From Agarivorans gilvus (GTDB taxonomy: Bacteria; Pseudomonadota; Gammaproteobacteria; Enterobacterales; Celerinatantimonadaceae): a stretch of 64,000 nt of DNA. A program made the translations under genes and the position numbers. The stretch lies in assembly GCF_001420915.1 (NCBI RefSeq), contig NZ_CP013021.1, forward strand, positions 382,001-446,000, read 5' to 3'. Shown here piece by piece: positions 1-9,177 of the stretch; within the stretch, counting starts at the first letter, position 1; the number at the start of each line of letters is the position of its first letter. A model generated the notes under the pieces. It saw only the letters and a program-made list of their open reading frames with translations, was not told where the DNA came from and ran no database searches.

Positions 1-353
1 TGATGTGCAACGTACTAGTGTGCGTTGCAGTGTGGATGACTTTTAGTGGCCGCAGCCTCACCGATAAAATACTTGTGACGGTTTTGCCGGTAGCGATGTT
101 TGTATCGGCGGGTTTTGAGCACTGTGTGGCTAATATGTTTCAGGTGCCAATGGCGATTGGTATTAAGTACCTAGCTGGAGATACCTTCTGGCAAATGAGT
201 GGCATGAGTATTACCGACTTTGCTGATCTCACCATTGGCAATTTTATTGTGAATAATCTTATTCCTGTCACCCTTGGCAATATTATTGGCGGGGGAGTAT
301 TTGTTGGCATGGGCTATTGGCTTATTTACCTGCGTGACCCCGCGCACAAGTGA
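1..353 (+). CDS. focA: Formate channel FocA, C-terminal part (runs off window)
   Basis: The visible 116 residues are the C-terminal part of a formate/nitrite transporter family channel, an inner-membrane pentamer that moves formate in or out during mixed-acid fermentation. Recognised from the run VLVCVAVWMTFSGRSLTDK, the GFEHCVANMF motif and the NLIPVTLGNIIGGG helix, all characteristic of FocA rather than NirC. The gene starts before base 1; the ATG at base 3 is an internal methionine. It is followed by a strong terminator, so it is the last gene of its unit. Its presence supports a fermentative, facultatively anaerobic lifestyle. Confidence 0.9.
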   Translation, partial: MCNVLVCVAVWMTFSGRSLTDKILVTVLPVAMFVSAGFEHCVANMFQVPMAIGIKYLAGDTFWQMSGMSITDFADLTIGNFIVNNLIPVTLGNIIGGGVFVGMGYWLIYLRDPAHK

Positions 354-394
354 ACTAGCTCAGCGGCTGTGCCGTGAGTTTTAGCTTTAAACAA

Positions 395-427
395 TAACGG
401 CGCCGTGTTGGCGCCGTTACTTTTTTC
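395..427 (+). terminator. Rho-independent terminator of focA
   Basis: Perfect 10 bp stem TAACGGCGCC (395-404) / GGCGCCGTTA (410-419) with loop GTGTT, followed by a C and six T. It lies 41 bases after the focA stop. Confidence 0.9.
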
Positions 428-769
428 TCGTCATCATGTTTTAGGCTCATCATTAACAACATCCCCATTATGGCGGTGAGGCTTTTCATCATCATCGACG
501 TTTAGCCGCAGCCTTATAGTGAAGTTGGCTTAGTGCTTAAGTCTAAAAGAGACAAGTGAGTGGGGTAGAAACGCCTTATTGTTAGGCGCCTTTGAGCTCT
601 CGGGTTGATTAGTTTGCAAGAATTAACCAGCGGGAACTACTCATCCGTCGTGTTTACGGGTCGACACTGGCGACATGCTGCAAGATTGTATTAATCTAGT
701 AAATTTACGTTTATTCAATAAGATAAATGAGTAAGTGCACTACATTACTCTTTGCTTGGAAACGGTAAG
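428..769. other. Intergenic stretch without recognised gene
   Basis: Between the focA terminator and the HIT gene I see no convincing ORF, RNA gene or repeat. It presumably carries the promoter of the HIT gene. Confidence 0.5.
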
Positions 770-1159
770 ATGACGATAGTAGAACAAATAATCAGTAGGG
801 AAATTGAAGCGGTAATTGTTTATGAGTCCAGTAACGTTATTGCTTTCGCTGATCACGAGCCGATTAATTTCGGGCACATTTTGATTTGTCCTACTTACCC
901 CTACCAGAGCTACATCGAGTTACCAGAGCATATTTTCGCTGAAATTCACTCGGTGGCTAGAAACCTCTACAGTCGGATTGAAAAGTTATTTGAGCCTGAA
1001 GGTATTTCTTTTATTCAGAACAACGGCAAGTTCAACGCGTTATCTCATTACCATCTGCATATTTTCCCTCGGTTTAGCGGCGATCAGTTTGCTTGGCAAA
1101 GCAGCGGGCTAGGTGTTCAAAGTATAGAGAAACTGCGTAACGCTTTAGCACGCTTATAA
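770..1159 (+). CDS. HIT family protein
   Basis: Small cytoplasmic histidine-triad protein of 129 residues. The HIT signature H-x-H-x-H is visible as SHYHLHIFPR near the C-terminus, with the N-terminal ADHEPINFGHILICP strand typical of the fold. Family members hydrolyse or transfer nucleotides from nucleoside phosphoramidates, dinucleoside polyphosphates or similar substrates; the exact substrate here cannot be read from sequence. An in-frame TTG at 752 gives a six-residue extension, but the ATG at 770 has a GGAAA-like ribosome site at the right distance and is preferred. It appears monocistronic. Confidence 0.8.
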   Translation: MTIVEQIISREIEAVIVYESSNVIAFADHEPINFGHILICPTYPYQSYIELPEHIFAEIHSVARNLYSRIEKLFEPEGISFIQNNGKFNALSHYHLHIFPRFSGDQFAWQSSGLGVQSIEKLRNALARL

Positions 1160-1293
1160 CGCGCAGTTAAGAGCAGGCTAGCGTTCTTGGATAGTTAGAG
1201 CAACTAGTTACTATTGTTGGTTTTATTAGGGATGGCTATTTAACAGCTTTTTGATAATCTGCTATTTAAGCATCGGCATTATTAAGTATCACC

Positions 1294-2121
1294 ATGATTA
1301 ATCTTGAAAATCTTAAACTAATAGGCAGCGGCGCTACTGCCGATGTTTACCTGTACCAACAAACCAAAGTAATAAAACTATTTAACAATAAGTACAGCCT
1401 AGAGGCAGTTCATTATGAAGCGAGTATTGCTGAAACAGTTAGTTGTTCGACAATAGCTGCGCCCAAGTATCACCAGATAGTCAGTATTGGTGACCGTAGC
1501 GGGATAGTGTATGACTATGTGCCAGGGGAAATACTAATTAATCAACTACTGGCTAAACCTTTACAATCTATATCTACCATTAAACGGTTAGCCAGAGCAC
1601 AAGCAAGGTTGAATGCCACAACAATTAAGGGACTGCCTAAGCAAGCAGAGCGCCTAGCTAGCCTAATAAAACGAACAGACACTATCCCCGAGTATCAGGC
1701 GCAGATTTTACAAGCGGTAAAGCAGCTGGCTCCGGCTGAGCAGGTTTGTCATGGCGACTTTCATGTAGGCAATATTATCCGCCATCATCAAGATTTTTTC
1801 GTCATCGATTGGATGAATGCTTATTCAGGCAATGCCGAAGGCGATCTACTAAGAAGCTATTTAATGCTGATTAGCCCCTTTATGCCCTTTGAGATGGGGC
1901 CGTTAAAAAGACAGGGCTTTATCGCTTATAAACGATTGTTGGCTTACTTCTACCTCAGGGAGTACCTAAAAGTATCGGGGATCTGTAAACACAGCCTAAA
2001 GAAATGGTGGCCGATTGTTGCTGCCGCACGATTGCAAGATCAAGTTCCAAACGAAGAGCTGTGGCTAAAGAAGATAATTAAGAAGCACCTAAAATATCTG
2101 GGGGAGTGGGGCGCGACTTAA
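1294..2121 (+). CDS. Phosphotransferase of the APH/choline kinase family
   Basis: A 275-residue protein with the aminoglycoside phosphotransferase (APH) kinase-like fold. Visible elements are the nucleotide loop GSGATADVY and the ATP-binding lysine in VIKLF near the N-terminus, the catalytic loop HGDFHVGN (H153-N160, catalytic D155) and the metal-binding IDW (D172). Such proteins phosphorylate small hydroxyl-containing molecules; there is no evidence that this one acts on an antibiotic. No signal peptide or membrane segment. It stands alone, with a GH30 gene converging from the other strand. Confidence 0.75.
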   Translation: MINLENLKLIGSGATADVYLYQQTKVIKLFNNKYSLEAVHYEASIAETVSCSTIAAPKYHQIVSIGDRSGIVYDYVPGEILINQLLAKPLQSISTIKRLARAQARLNATTIKGLPKQAERLASLIKRTDTIPEYQAQILQAVKQLAPAEQVCHGDFHVGNIIRHHQDFFVIDWMNAYSGNAEGDLLRSYLMLISPFMPFEMGPLKRQGFIAYKRLLAYFYLREYLKVSGICKHSLKKWWPIVAAARLQDQVPNEELWLKKIIKKHLKYLGEWGAT

Positions 2122-2228
2122 TTGGTATTAGTTTCGACCAGATCTGACACAGCTAAGCTAGGCCAAGGCAGGCGCTAACTGATTAGCGCCTAGTGTTATT
2201 GGCCACCTTATTTGCTAGCTTGGTATTT

Positions 2229-3593
2229 TTACTCGCCAAAAACAAAGGTATTTATGGAGTTGTTCGCTAACGAAAGCTCTGCGCCTAAGCCATCAACAAC
2301 CAGTGTCACTTTGGCTACATGCCCTTCATTTTGTACCACTACCACTCGTTTACCGTCGTTGTTTATAAAGCTTACCGCATGTAGGTTTTCACCACTGACC
2401 TGAGTTTTTATCCGTTTGGCACCAATATCGATATAGCGGGAAAAATGGCCGATGTAGTAATAAGAGTTATTGTAAATTAAACACTTAGTTTGACGGTTGT
2501 ACATGATTGGGGCTTCACAGTAGTTCTCTACGTGGTTGGGGCCGCCTTGCTCATTTAACAATAAATTCCAGTCAATCCAACCTTCCGAATAGTTATTAAA
2601 ATCACCAATAATGTTTCTGCCATAGCGCTCACCATTACCCCAAGCGCCTAAATAACCGCTTTTATCATCTTTATCTACCGAACTATCGGTGAGTTCGACA
2701 CAACCTTCAGTGAAGATAAGGTGTGTATCTGGGTATAAATGATGCACCATGGACAGACTTTCAAAATCTTCACTTACATACCAGTGATTGCCGACTCCCC
2801 AAACATACTTCGCTGCTTCTGGGTCGCTCAAAACAGTAGCCGCTCGCTCAACTATCACATCACGGTTATGATCCCAAATAATAATGGCTTTGTCTTGGTA
2901 ACCCGCCGCGTGCATAGTGGGGCCTAAGTAATGTTTAATAAAGTCACGTTCTTCTTCTGCACTATAAAAGCAAGAATCCCAAATTTGGTCGGCTTCAGGC
3001 TCATTTTGAATACTGATCCCCCAAATCGGAACACCATGCTCTTCCATCTGTTCAATAAACTTGGCGTAATAGTTTGCCCAAGACTGTTGATACTCCGCCA
3101 ACAGTTTTCCACCGTAGTTCATTTCGCCGTTGGTTTTCATAAATGCAGGCGGACTCCAAGGGGATGCAAGCATCGTAATAGCTTTACCAAGCTGTTTCGC
3201 CGCATGCTTTATCATTGGAATAAGCCATTGTTCTTCATGAGAAAGGTCAAAGCTGTTAAGTTCGCTATCTCCCTCTTCTATATAAGTGTAATTGCCTAGG
3301 GCAAAGTCACATGAATGAATAGCAATACGCCCCAGCTCGTAACCCAAGCCTTGTTGTTTATCAAAATAGGCCTTAATAAATTCTTCTTGTAAGGCCTTGG
3401 GCATCTCATGGTAGGTGTAGGCAGCCGCTTCGGTAAACGCGCCGCCAAACCCTATATGGGTTTGAAATGTTTCTCGAGAATTAACGGCAATGAGCGATGG
3501 CTGTACTTTATAGTGAGACTTAAACCGCACCGGTGTTTTCTCGGCCCAACGTTCTCCAGTGCGCTCTAGAGTTCTGTAATGTTTCGCTTTCAT
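2229..3593 (-). CDS. GH30 family glycoside hydrolase
   Basis: A 454-residue TIM-barrel hydrolase related to glucosylceramidase. GH30 features are FGGAFTEAAAYTY near the N-terminus, SPWSPPAFMKTN, the acid/base glutamate in SIQNEPE (E198) and the nucleophile in LIFTEGCVE (E296), followed by a beta-sandwich tail. There is no signal peptide, so it should act in the cytoplasm on imported beta-linked oligosaccharides; beta-glucosidase or beta-1,6-glucanase activities are both known in the family and cannot be separated here. A TTG at 3605 would extend it by four codons but abuts the GAAGG motif, so the ATG at 3593 is chosen. A LacI-type palindrome lies 47 bp upstream. Confidence 0.85.
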   Translation of the reverse strand: MKAKHYRTLERTGERWAEKTPVRFKSHYKVQPSLIAVNSRETFQTHIGFGGAFTEAAAYTYHEMPKALQEEFIKAYFDKQQGLGYELGRIAIHSCDFALGNYTYIEEGDSELNSFDLSHEEQWLIPMIKHAAKQLGKAITMLASPWSPPAFMKTNGEMNYGGKLLAEYQQSWANYYAKFIEQMEEHGVPIWGISIQNEPEADQIWDSCFYSAEEERDFIKHYLGPTMHAAGYQDKAIIIWDHNRDVIVERAATVLSDPEAAKYVWGVGNHWYVSEDFESLSMVHHLYPDTHLIFTEGCVELTDSSVDKDDKSGYLGAWGNGERYGRNIIGDFNNYSEGWIDWNLLLNEQGGPNHVENYCEAPIMYNRQTKCLIYNNSYYYIGHFSRYIDIGAKRIKTQVSGENLHAVSFINNDGKRVVVVQNEGHVAKVTLVVDGLGAELSLANNSINTFVFGE

Positions 3594-3639
3594 TAATTGA
3601 TACAACCTTCATTTAAGTAGACTAGGCAAAGGCTATAAT

Positions 3640-3651
3640 GAAAGCGCTTTC
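3640..3651. promoter_or_regulatory. LacI-type operator upstream of GH30
   Basis: Perfect 12 bp palindrome GAAAGCGCTTTC, the typical shape of a LacI/GalR-family operator (central CG, AAGCGCTT core). Similar boxes lie near other carbohydrate genes in the window (5667-5674, 5709-5720 and 23522-23533). Confidence 0.6.
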
Positions 3652-4835
3652 TTGTTCAAGGTTGTCAATCACAGAAACCAACAGCCGAACATGCTTAGGC
3701 AAATTTAATAGGCTAATCAAAAGATTTGCTGAGATCAGCAGGGTAAAGGTTAAGCAATACTGCTAAGTACAATGCTTAGTTGTAGATCTTTTTACTAATG
3801 ATGGCTGCGCTAATGAGCCAATGACTAAGCAGATTTGTTTGGTCTTACGTATGAATCAACAGCTGCGCTGAAAGGGTAAAAAGCAAAACTCGCTGTGCTG
3901 GTTGGCAGAGTGTTTTGAGATGAAGATCTAACTTTATACTGCAACTTAAATAACCAATGAAAAATTATATAGAGACTGAGCACACCTTAGAATAGCAATG
4001 CCCGCCAGTTCGACAGTTTCACTACTATGTTGGTGCAGTTACGCGGATGTAAATTTAGTGTTTTCTCATAAAATATTTGGTTTATTTATTTTTATTCAAT
4101 AGCTTGCGAGAATAAGTGAGTTTATTCTTAACTAGTGGTTTTATACTAAATAGGCATTATCTTAGACGCTGAAGATAATTAACATAAATGTTTATTAATC
4201 ACTCACACAATAATCTAAGTTTCAGTATATTTTGTTCATTATGGAGTTTTCTTCATTAATATTGAACTAACCAACGAGCGGTTCTTACAAAAAATTACAG
4301 AATATTTTATCGAAACACGTTTCTCTTGTGATTTTTTTATCTGTTTAAGGTGGGAGTTTACAACTCGAAATATTGTTTTGGTGACATCTTGTTTGTCTCA
4401 CTCTTCTTTTTAAACCAGTAAAAGCTTTAATCTTTTAGGTGGTTTCAAGCTTAAAAGTTTATTCGTTAAAGCGGTCACAGCTAGGAAAATCCGATATTGA
4501 GTTGCTTAGAATATAAGTCAAGGATAAGACAACGGAATATTATGCTAAGGACGGCTAATGATAAGGAAGATAGCAAAACATACATCTAGTAATGGGATTG
4601 TTTTCTCTGTCATTCTACCACTGTTTTCCCTACCGAGTTCAGCCTATTTACTAGCTAAAAATTTAGGCTGTCAGTTTTTCATTAGTGCCAACTCTTTTCT
4701 AAAACCTATTCGTCAGCAGTTAGTTTTGATGCTGCATTACAAGGTCCGAAACTTGGCTCTGCCTTTTGCGTTTTAAGAGGCGAGTGAGGTTTATGCGACA
4801 CATATAATACTAAGACAACATAAGGAATATACGAA
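3652..4835. other. Long AT-rich intergenic region before the GH16 gene
   Basis: About 1.2 kb with no ORF I can support; a 72-codon reading frame at 4558-4776 has no recognisable features. A short inverted pair GAAAC-AC-GTTTC at 4312-4323 could be another regulator site. The 5' region of the glucanase gene, including its promoter, must be here. Confidence 0.45.
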
Positions 4836-5612
4836 ATGAAAACCCAAGCAATACTTGGTATTGGCATTACGCTACTAACAATAAGCGCAACCCAAGCAGC
4901 GAGTTATTTTAAAGATGACTTTAACTGGGGTTATAACTCGGGCATTTGGCAAGCCAGAAGTGGCAGTAATGGTAGTCCTTTTGGTTGTAGCTTTACTCCA
5001 TCCAAGATTTCGCCAAGTTCTCACGGTATTACATTAGGGGTGGCTCCTAATCAATGTGCCGAGCTGAGAACAAAATCATTAGTAGGTTATGGTCGAATTC
5101 AATCTAGTCTTAAAACTGGTAATGCTCGTGGTACTGTAGCTTCAATTTTTACTTACACGTCGTGGCATGATGTGCCTGGCCGAGCTTGGCAAGAAATTGA
5201 TATTGAGTTTTTACCTAGCCTAGGAAATGTTGTACATACTAATTTGATTTATCAACCCCAAGGCGGCACGTACCAAAGCTGGGAGCAAGATATCGACCTA
5301 GGACAATACGGCCTGAATATCTACCAAGATCTTATACATATTGGTTTTGATTGGTCTAGTTGGAAAGTAGACTGGTATGTAATCGATCCGTCAGGGAATA
5401 CCCGTATTATTCGCACTCTATACCGTGATAATGGCGATGGATATGTCGCGTCCAATGAAGTGCCGCAGTATGCATGGCCGGTGGATTCGACCCGCATCAT
5501 GATAAACCATTGGCACGGTGATAACTCTGCCAGTGGTATGTACTTTCCGCAACAATACTACTGGCAAAACAACTGGGCTTACTACGATTACTTAGAATAC
5601 GTGCCTAAATAA
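4836..5612 (+). CDS. Secreted GH16 beta-glucanase-like hydrolase
   Basis: A 258-residue protein with a signal peptide (MKTQAILGIGITLLTISATQA, cleavage near residue 21) and a single GH16 beta-jelly-roll domain. The catalytic motif is EIDIEF with E120 as nucleophile, D122, and E124 as acid/base. The spacing without an inserted methionine or bulge residue is that of the lichenase/XTH type rather than the classic laminarinase EIDxxE form, so a 1,3-1,4-beta-glucan or related marine glucan is a likely substrate; other GH16 activities cannot be excluded. Ribosome site AAGGAA lies just upstream. Exported, probably providing oligosaccharides to cytoplasmic enzymes such as the GH30. Confidence 0.8.
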   Translation: MKTQAILGIGITLLTISATQAASYFKDDFNWGYNSGIWQARSGSNGSPFGCSFTPSKISPSSHGITLGVAPNQCAELRTKSLVGYGRIQSSLKTGNARGTVASIFTYTSWHDVPGRAWQEIDIEFLPSLGNVVHTNLIYQPQGGTYQSWEQDIDLGQYGLNIYQDLIHIGFDWSSWKVDWYVIDPSGNTRIIRTLYRDNGDGYVASNEVPQYAWPVDSTRIMINHWHGDNSASGMYFPQQYYWQNNWAYYDYLEYVPK

Positions 5613-5630
5613 TACCAGCCTTAATAATAT

Positions 5631-5656
5631 AGAGAGCAAGCTAGCTTGCTCTCTAT
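5631..5656. terminator. Terminator hairpin after the GH16 gene
   Basis: Perfect 10 bp stem AGAGAGCAAG (5631-5640) / CTTGCTCTCT (5645-5654) with loop CTAG, 19 bases after the GH16 stop. The T-run after it is short, and it sits between convergent genes. Confidence 0.65.
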
Positions 5657-5708
5657 TTCATGGCAAAAGCGCTTATTTAGGCGCTAAGTATTTTCTTATT
5701 GGTTTATA

Positions 5709-5720
5709 TAAAGCGCTTTA
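5709..5720. promoter_or_regulatory. LacI-type palindrome between convergent genes
   Basis: Perfect palindrome TAAAGCGCTTTA; a second AAGCGCTT core lies at 5667-5674. Both lie downstream of two convergent genes, so a direct promoter role is doubtful; they may be fortuitous or belong to a decoy or hairpin. Confidence 0.35.
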
Positions 5721-5779
5721 CGCGACCTTAAATAGCTAAAACTTATAGTTTTAGGTTTTGGCTATAAAATGTCCTATAT

Positions 5780-6979
5780 TCAGCATTCAACTTCGGTAGC
5801 CTTGAACATATTTAGGTTATTTTGATTGGTTTTAATAGTGCTGATTAACGCTGTAGTAGTGGAAGCCAACATTATTAATACCATCGGCCATAGGCTGTGT
5901 TCGGTTAATAGTGCTGAGATTGCACTAATAATTGCGCCGGTAAAAAATTGCACTGCGCCGAGTAGGGCGGAGGCCGTACCCGCACCGTGCTTAAAGTGTT
6001 TTAAAAAAGAGGCGCTAGCATTTGACATAGTGCCACCGTGTGCTGCCATACATAGAACAAAGCCCACCACGGCAAACCATATATTGTTAGGTGCTAGAAC
6101 AATTGAGGCTATCAACACTAAACCACCAAGTATTTGTAGGCTTAAAAATCTCGCCAGTAGGCTTTCAGGATCGTGTTTATTTAATAAGTAGGAATTCACT
6201 CGGTTGGCAATCACTAGCCCAACAATGTTGACGATGAATAAGCCGGAAAACAGTTTTTCCGAAGCCTGAAAATGATCGATATAAGCAAACGGCGCATTGG
6301 TGATAAAGACCATTAATACCGTGTAAGAAAACGCTTGGGCAATCAAGTAGCCACGGGCTTTACGGTTTTGTAGCACCTGTAAGAAAGTCAGCGAGCTTTT
6401 GTCCCCAGCTTTGCTTGGCTTATTAGCGGGCAGTACCGCAGCCCCCCAAATGGAGACTACTATGGCAATCACACCTGAGCTAATAAAGATCCAATGCCAA
6501 CTAGAAATCGCGTTAATAAAAGCACCAACAGACGGCGCGATGGAGGGGGCAATCATCATGATTAACATAATTAAAGAGAACAGCTTCGCTGCTTCTCGGC
6601 CGTCGGCGTTGTCGCGAATCGTGGCTGGCACGCCCACTACTGCGATACCGCCGCCTACCGATTGAAATACTCGCCAAAACCAGAAGTATTCGAGGCTGTC
6701 GCTGAAGGCGAGAATCAGGCTACCCAGCGCAAACACGCTCAAACCAGTGATAATGGCGAATTTACGACCGCGTTTGTCTGAGAGTGGGCCACCAATCAGT
6801 TGGCCTACCGCCATGCCAAATACATACATACTAACAGTGACCGCCACCATCGAGGTTTTTACCCCAAAGCTTTCGGCAATACTGGGGATGGCCGGAAGGT
6901 AGCTATCGATGGCATAGGGTGTCATGGCAAAAACAGCGGCTAAAAATACCACCAATTGTTTAGATATTGAGTGCTGCAT
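5780..6979 (-). CDS. Bcr/CflA-family drug efflux transporter (MFS)
   Basis: A 399-residue 12-helix major facilitator with the Bcr/CflA signature: MTPYAIDSYLPAIPSIAESFG in the first helix region, QLIGGPLSDKRGRKFAI (MFS motif A) between helices 2 and 3, and VGVPATIRDNADGREAAK after helix 4. It is a proton-coupled exporter of small toxic compounds in the inner membrane. It is divergent from a MarR-type regulator and two inverted repeats matching MarR operators lie between them, so it is probably induced when the regulator binds a ligand. Confidence 0.85.
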   Translation of the reverse strand: MQHSISKQLVVFLAAVFAMTPYAIDSYLPAIPSIAESFGVKTSMVAVTVSMYVFGMAVGQLIGGPLSDKRGRKFAIITGLSVFALGSLILAFSDSLEYFWFWRVFQSVGGGIAVVGVPATIRDNADGREAAKLFSLIMLIMMIAPSIAPSVGAFINAISSWHWIFISSGVIAIVVSIWGAAVLPANKPSKAGDKSSLTFLQVLQNRKARGYLIAQAFSYTVLMVFITNAPFAYIDHFQASEKLFSGLFIVNIVGLVIANRVNSYLLNKHDPESLLARFLSLQILGGLVLIASIVLAPNNIWFAVVGFVLCMAAHGGTMSNASASFLKHFKHGAGTASALLGAVQFFTGAIISAISALLTEHSLWPMVLIMLASTTTALISTIKTNQNNLNMFKATEVEC

Positions 6980-6994
6980 TAGTTTCTCTAAATT

Positions 6995-7012
6995 AATCTT
7001 TCTAGAAAGATT
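6995..7012. promoter_or_regulatory. MarR-type operator 1
   Basis: Perfect 18 bp palindrome AATCTTTCTAGAAAGATT, 15 bp upstream of the efflux gene start, in the divergent promoter region. Confidence 0.7.
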
Positions 7013-7025
7013 TTATCTGGATTTT

Positions 7026-7041
7026 ATCTTTCCGGCAAGAT
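7026..7041. promoter_or_regulatory. MarR-type operator 2
   Basis: Imperfect 16 bp palindrome ATCTTTCCGGCAAGAT with one mismatched pair, sharing the ATCTT/AAGAT arms of operator 1. It is 38 bp before the regulator start and suggests autoregulation. Confidence 0.6.
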
Positions 7042-7078
7042 ATATTCTAAGGTAGCATTATTGTTAGGATAAAAAACT

Positions 7079-7561
7079 GTGGAAAAACAACAAACTGTAG
7101 ACCGTATTTTAGAAGATGTTGAAACCAACTGGCCGCAAGCACATCAACGCATCCTTCCGCAGGTGTTACGTTTGATCCGCGCCGAGCATGGTTTACGCTG
7201 CGCGGTTGGAGTGGTGTTTGACAAGTACCAACTGCAAGGTGCCGACTATAGCGCCTTAGCTACACTGCGCCGAACGCCAGCTCCTCACTGTCTTCCCCCT
7301 ACCACCCTGTATCACTCAATGTTATTTAGCTCTGGCGGTTTAACTAAAGTATTAAATCGGCTTGAACAGGCCGAGTTAATTGAGCGGGTGGCCAATCCTG
7401 AAGATAAACGTAGTAAGTTGGTCAAGTTAAGTGACTTAGGGAAACAGTTGGTAGAACAGGTAGTGGTGGAGCTACAACAAGCTGAGCGCCAGTTTATGCA
7501 GCCTCTATCGACAGATGAACAGCGACAATTGAATCAACTGCTGGCTAAACTAGTACCGTAA
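7079..7561 (+). CDS. MarR family transcriptional regulator
   Basis: A 160-residue winged-helix dimeric repressor. The recognition region SSGGLTKVLNRLEQAELIERV followed by the wing NPEDKRSKLVKLSDLGKQ (residues about 82-120) is the classical MarR pattern. It starts with GTG, preceded by AGGA at a suitable distance. Divergent from the Bcr/CflA pump, with palindromes in between; the obvious inference is local repression of the pump and of itself. Ligand unknown. Confidence 0.85.
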   Translation: MEKQQTVDRILEDVETNWPQAHQRILPQVLRLIRAEHGLRCAVGVVFDKYQLQGADYSALATLRRTPAPHCLPPTTLYHSMLFSSGGLTKVLNRLEQAELIERVANPEDKRSKLVKLSDLGKQLVEQVVVELQQAERQFMQPLSTDEQRQLNQLLAKLVP

Positions 7562-7644
7562 GTTTGGGTTACGCTTTTTAATGAACCCTATTTGCCTCAG
7601 AGATTAAACTGATCATCTGCTAGAAATGTGTTTTGTTGGCCTTT

Positions 7645-7660
7645 TGTCGCATTTGCTACA
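7645..7660. promoter_or_regulatory. NifA upstream activator site for nifE
   Basis: TGT-N10-ACA (TGTCGCATTTGCTACA), the NifA binding consensus, about 69 bp upstream of the predicted transcription start. Confidence 0.7.
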
Positions 7661-7694
7661 ATAAAATATATCGTTAAAACAATAACTTAAATTG

Positions 7695-7710
7695 TGGCCT
7701 GTTCGTTGCA
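7695..7710 (+). promoter_or_regulatory. Sigma54 promoter of nifENX
   Basis: TGGCCTGTTCGTTGCA: GG and GC at exact -24/-12 spacing, TTGCA box intact. Predicted start near 7721. Confidence 0.75.
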
Positions 7711-7766
7711 GTGCTGTTCTCGAGACCCTTTGTCAGTGTTGTTGGCAATTGTTATGAGGAGTAAGC

Positions 7767-9176
7767 ATGAAGCGAAGTGAAATAGCCGAGTTATTGGACG
7801 AACCTGCTTGCGAGCATAACGACGGAGAAAAAAGTGGCTGTGCCCGTCCCACTCCCGGAGCTACCGCCGGTGGTTGTAGTTTTGATGGGGCGCAAATTAC
7901 CTTATTACCGATAGCCGATGTGGCTCATATTATTCATGGGCCCATCGCCTGTGCCGGTAATAGTTGGAACAATCGGGGCACCCGCGCCTCGGGACGTAAT
8001 TTATTTCGTTTAGGTTTTACCACCGACTTAAACGAGCAAGATGTGATCATGGGGCGTGCTGAGAAGCGCCTATTACATGCCATCAAACAAGTCATAGAAA
8101 AACATCAGCCACCCGCGGTATTTGTTTATGTTACTTGCGTTCCTTCGCTAGAAGGTAACGACGTGCAGGCGATTTGTAAGCTAGCCCAAGAGCGTTGGGC
8201 TATTCCTGTGGTAGCAGTGGATGCCGCTGGCTTCTACGGCAGTAAAAACCTAGGCAACCGCATCGCTGGTGAGGTAATGGTGAAGCAGGTCATTGGCAGT
8301 GCCGAGCCGCCAGCCAAGCCTTTAATGAAGCATGATCCCAGTCGTAAGGTTAACGACATTGTATTGATTGGTGAGTACAACATTGCCGGTGAGTTTTGGC
8401 ATGTGTCCCCCTTGTTAGAGCGCCTCGGTTATCGTGTACTCAGCTGTATGTCTGGCGATACCCGCTACCACGAAATTCAAACCATGCACCGCGCCGATGC
8501 CGCCATGGTCGTGTGTTCACGCGCCCAAATTAACGTAGCGCGGATGCTGCAAGAGCGTTGGAATATTCCTTGGTTTGAAGGCAGTTTTTACGGCATAGAA
8601 GATACCTCAGCCTCTTTAAGAAACTTTGCCAAGTTAGTCAAAGACCCACAATTAGTGGTAGAAACCGAAATCTTGATTGCCGAACAAGAAACGCGGATCC
8701 GCGAGCAATTAAAACCTTATGTTGAACGCTTGAGTGGCAAAAAAGCCCTGCTTTACACCGGTGGGGTGAAGTCTTGGTCGATAGTCTCGGCTCTGCAAGA
8801 GCTTGGCATTACTGTAGTCGCGACCGGCACTAAAAAATCTACCGCTGCCGATAAGGCGCGTATTCAAGAAATTATGGGTGACGATGCCTTAATGCTGGAT
8901 GAAGGCGGCGCACGTAATCTACTGGATACCGCTTACCAACATCAGGCCGATTTGATGATAGCCGGTGGCCGTAATATGTATACCGCGCTGAAGGCCCGCC
9001 TGCCGTTTTTAGATATTAACCAAGAGCGCGAACACGCCTATGCCGGTTATCAAGGCATGCTGACCTTTGCCGAAGAACTTTGCCGCACCCTAGAAAGTGC
9101 TATTTGGCCCTTAGTGACCAGCTCAGCCCCGTGGTTAGACGATTCAGCGCTGAGTGACAACAAGGAGCAACAATAA
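7767..9176 (+). CDS. nifE: Nitrogenase iron-molybdenum cofactor scaffold NifE
   Basis: 469 residues, normal for NifE, the alpha subunit of the NifEN scaffold on which the NifB product is converted to FeMo-co with Mo and homocitrate. The N-terminal CEHNDGEKSGCARPTPGATA block (from C15) is diagnostic, with cluster-ligand cysteines C37 (GGCSFDGAQ) and C62 (GPIACAGNSW) and VTCVPSLEGNDV further on. Start ATG has a strong GAGGAG ribosome site. First gene of a predicted NifA/sigma54 operon with nifN one base after its stop. Cytoplasmic. Confidence 0.97.
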   Translation: MKRSEIAELLDEPACEHNDGEKSGCARPTPGATAGGCSFDGAQITLLPIADVAHIIHGPIACAGNSWNNRGTRASGRNLFRLGFTTDLNEQDVIMGRAEKRLLHAIKQVIEKHQPPAVFVYVTCVPSLEGNDVQAICKLAQERWAIPVVAVDAAGFYGSKNLGNRIAGEVMVKQVIGSAEPPAKPLMKHDPSRKVNDIVLIGEYNIAGEFWHVSPLLERLGYRVLSCMSGDTRYHEIQTMHRADAAMVVCSRAQINVARMLQERWNIPWFEGSFYGIEDTSASLRNFAKLVKDPQLVVETEILIAEQETRIREQLKPYVERLSGKKALLYTGGVKSWSIVSALQELGITVVATGTKKSTAADKARIQEIMGDDALMLDEGGARNLLDTAYQHQADLMIAGGRNMYTALKARLPFLDINQEREHAYAGYQGMLTFAEELCRTLESAIWPLVTSSAPWLDDSALSDNKEQQ

Positions 9177-9177
9177 G

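Noticed and set aside
2212..2403. Plus-strand reading frame opposite the GH30 gene
   Set aside because: Antisense shadow of a well supported gene; no family features.
4558..4776. 72-codon reading frame before the GH16 gene
   Set aside because: Low-complexity hydrophobic translation without ribosome site or recognisable domain; treated as chance.
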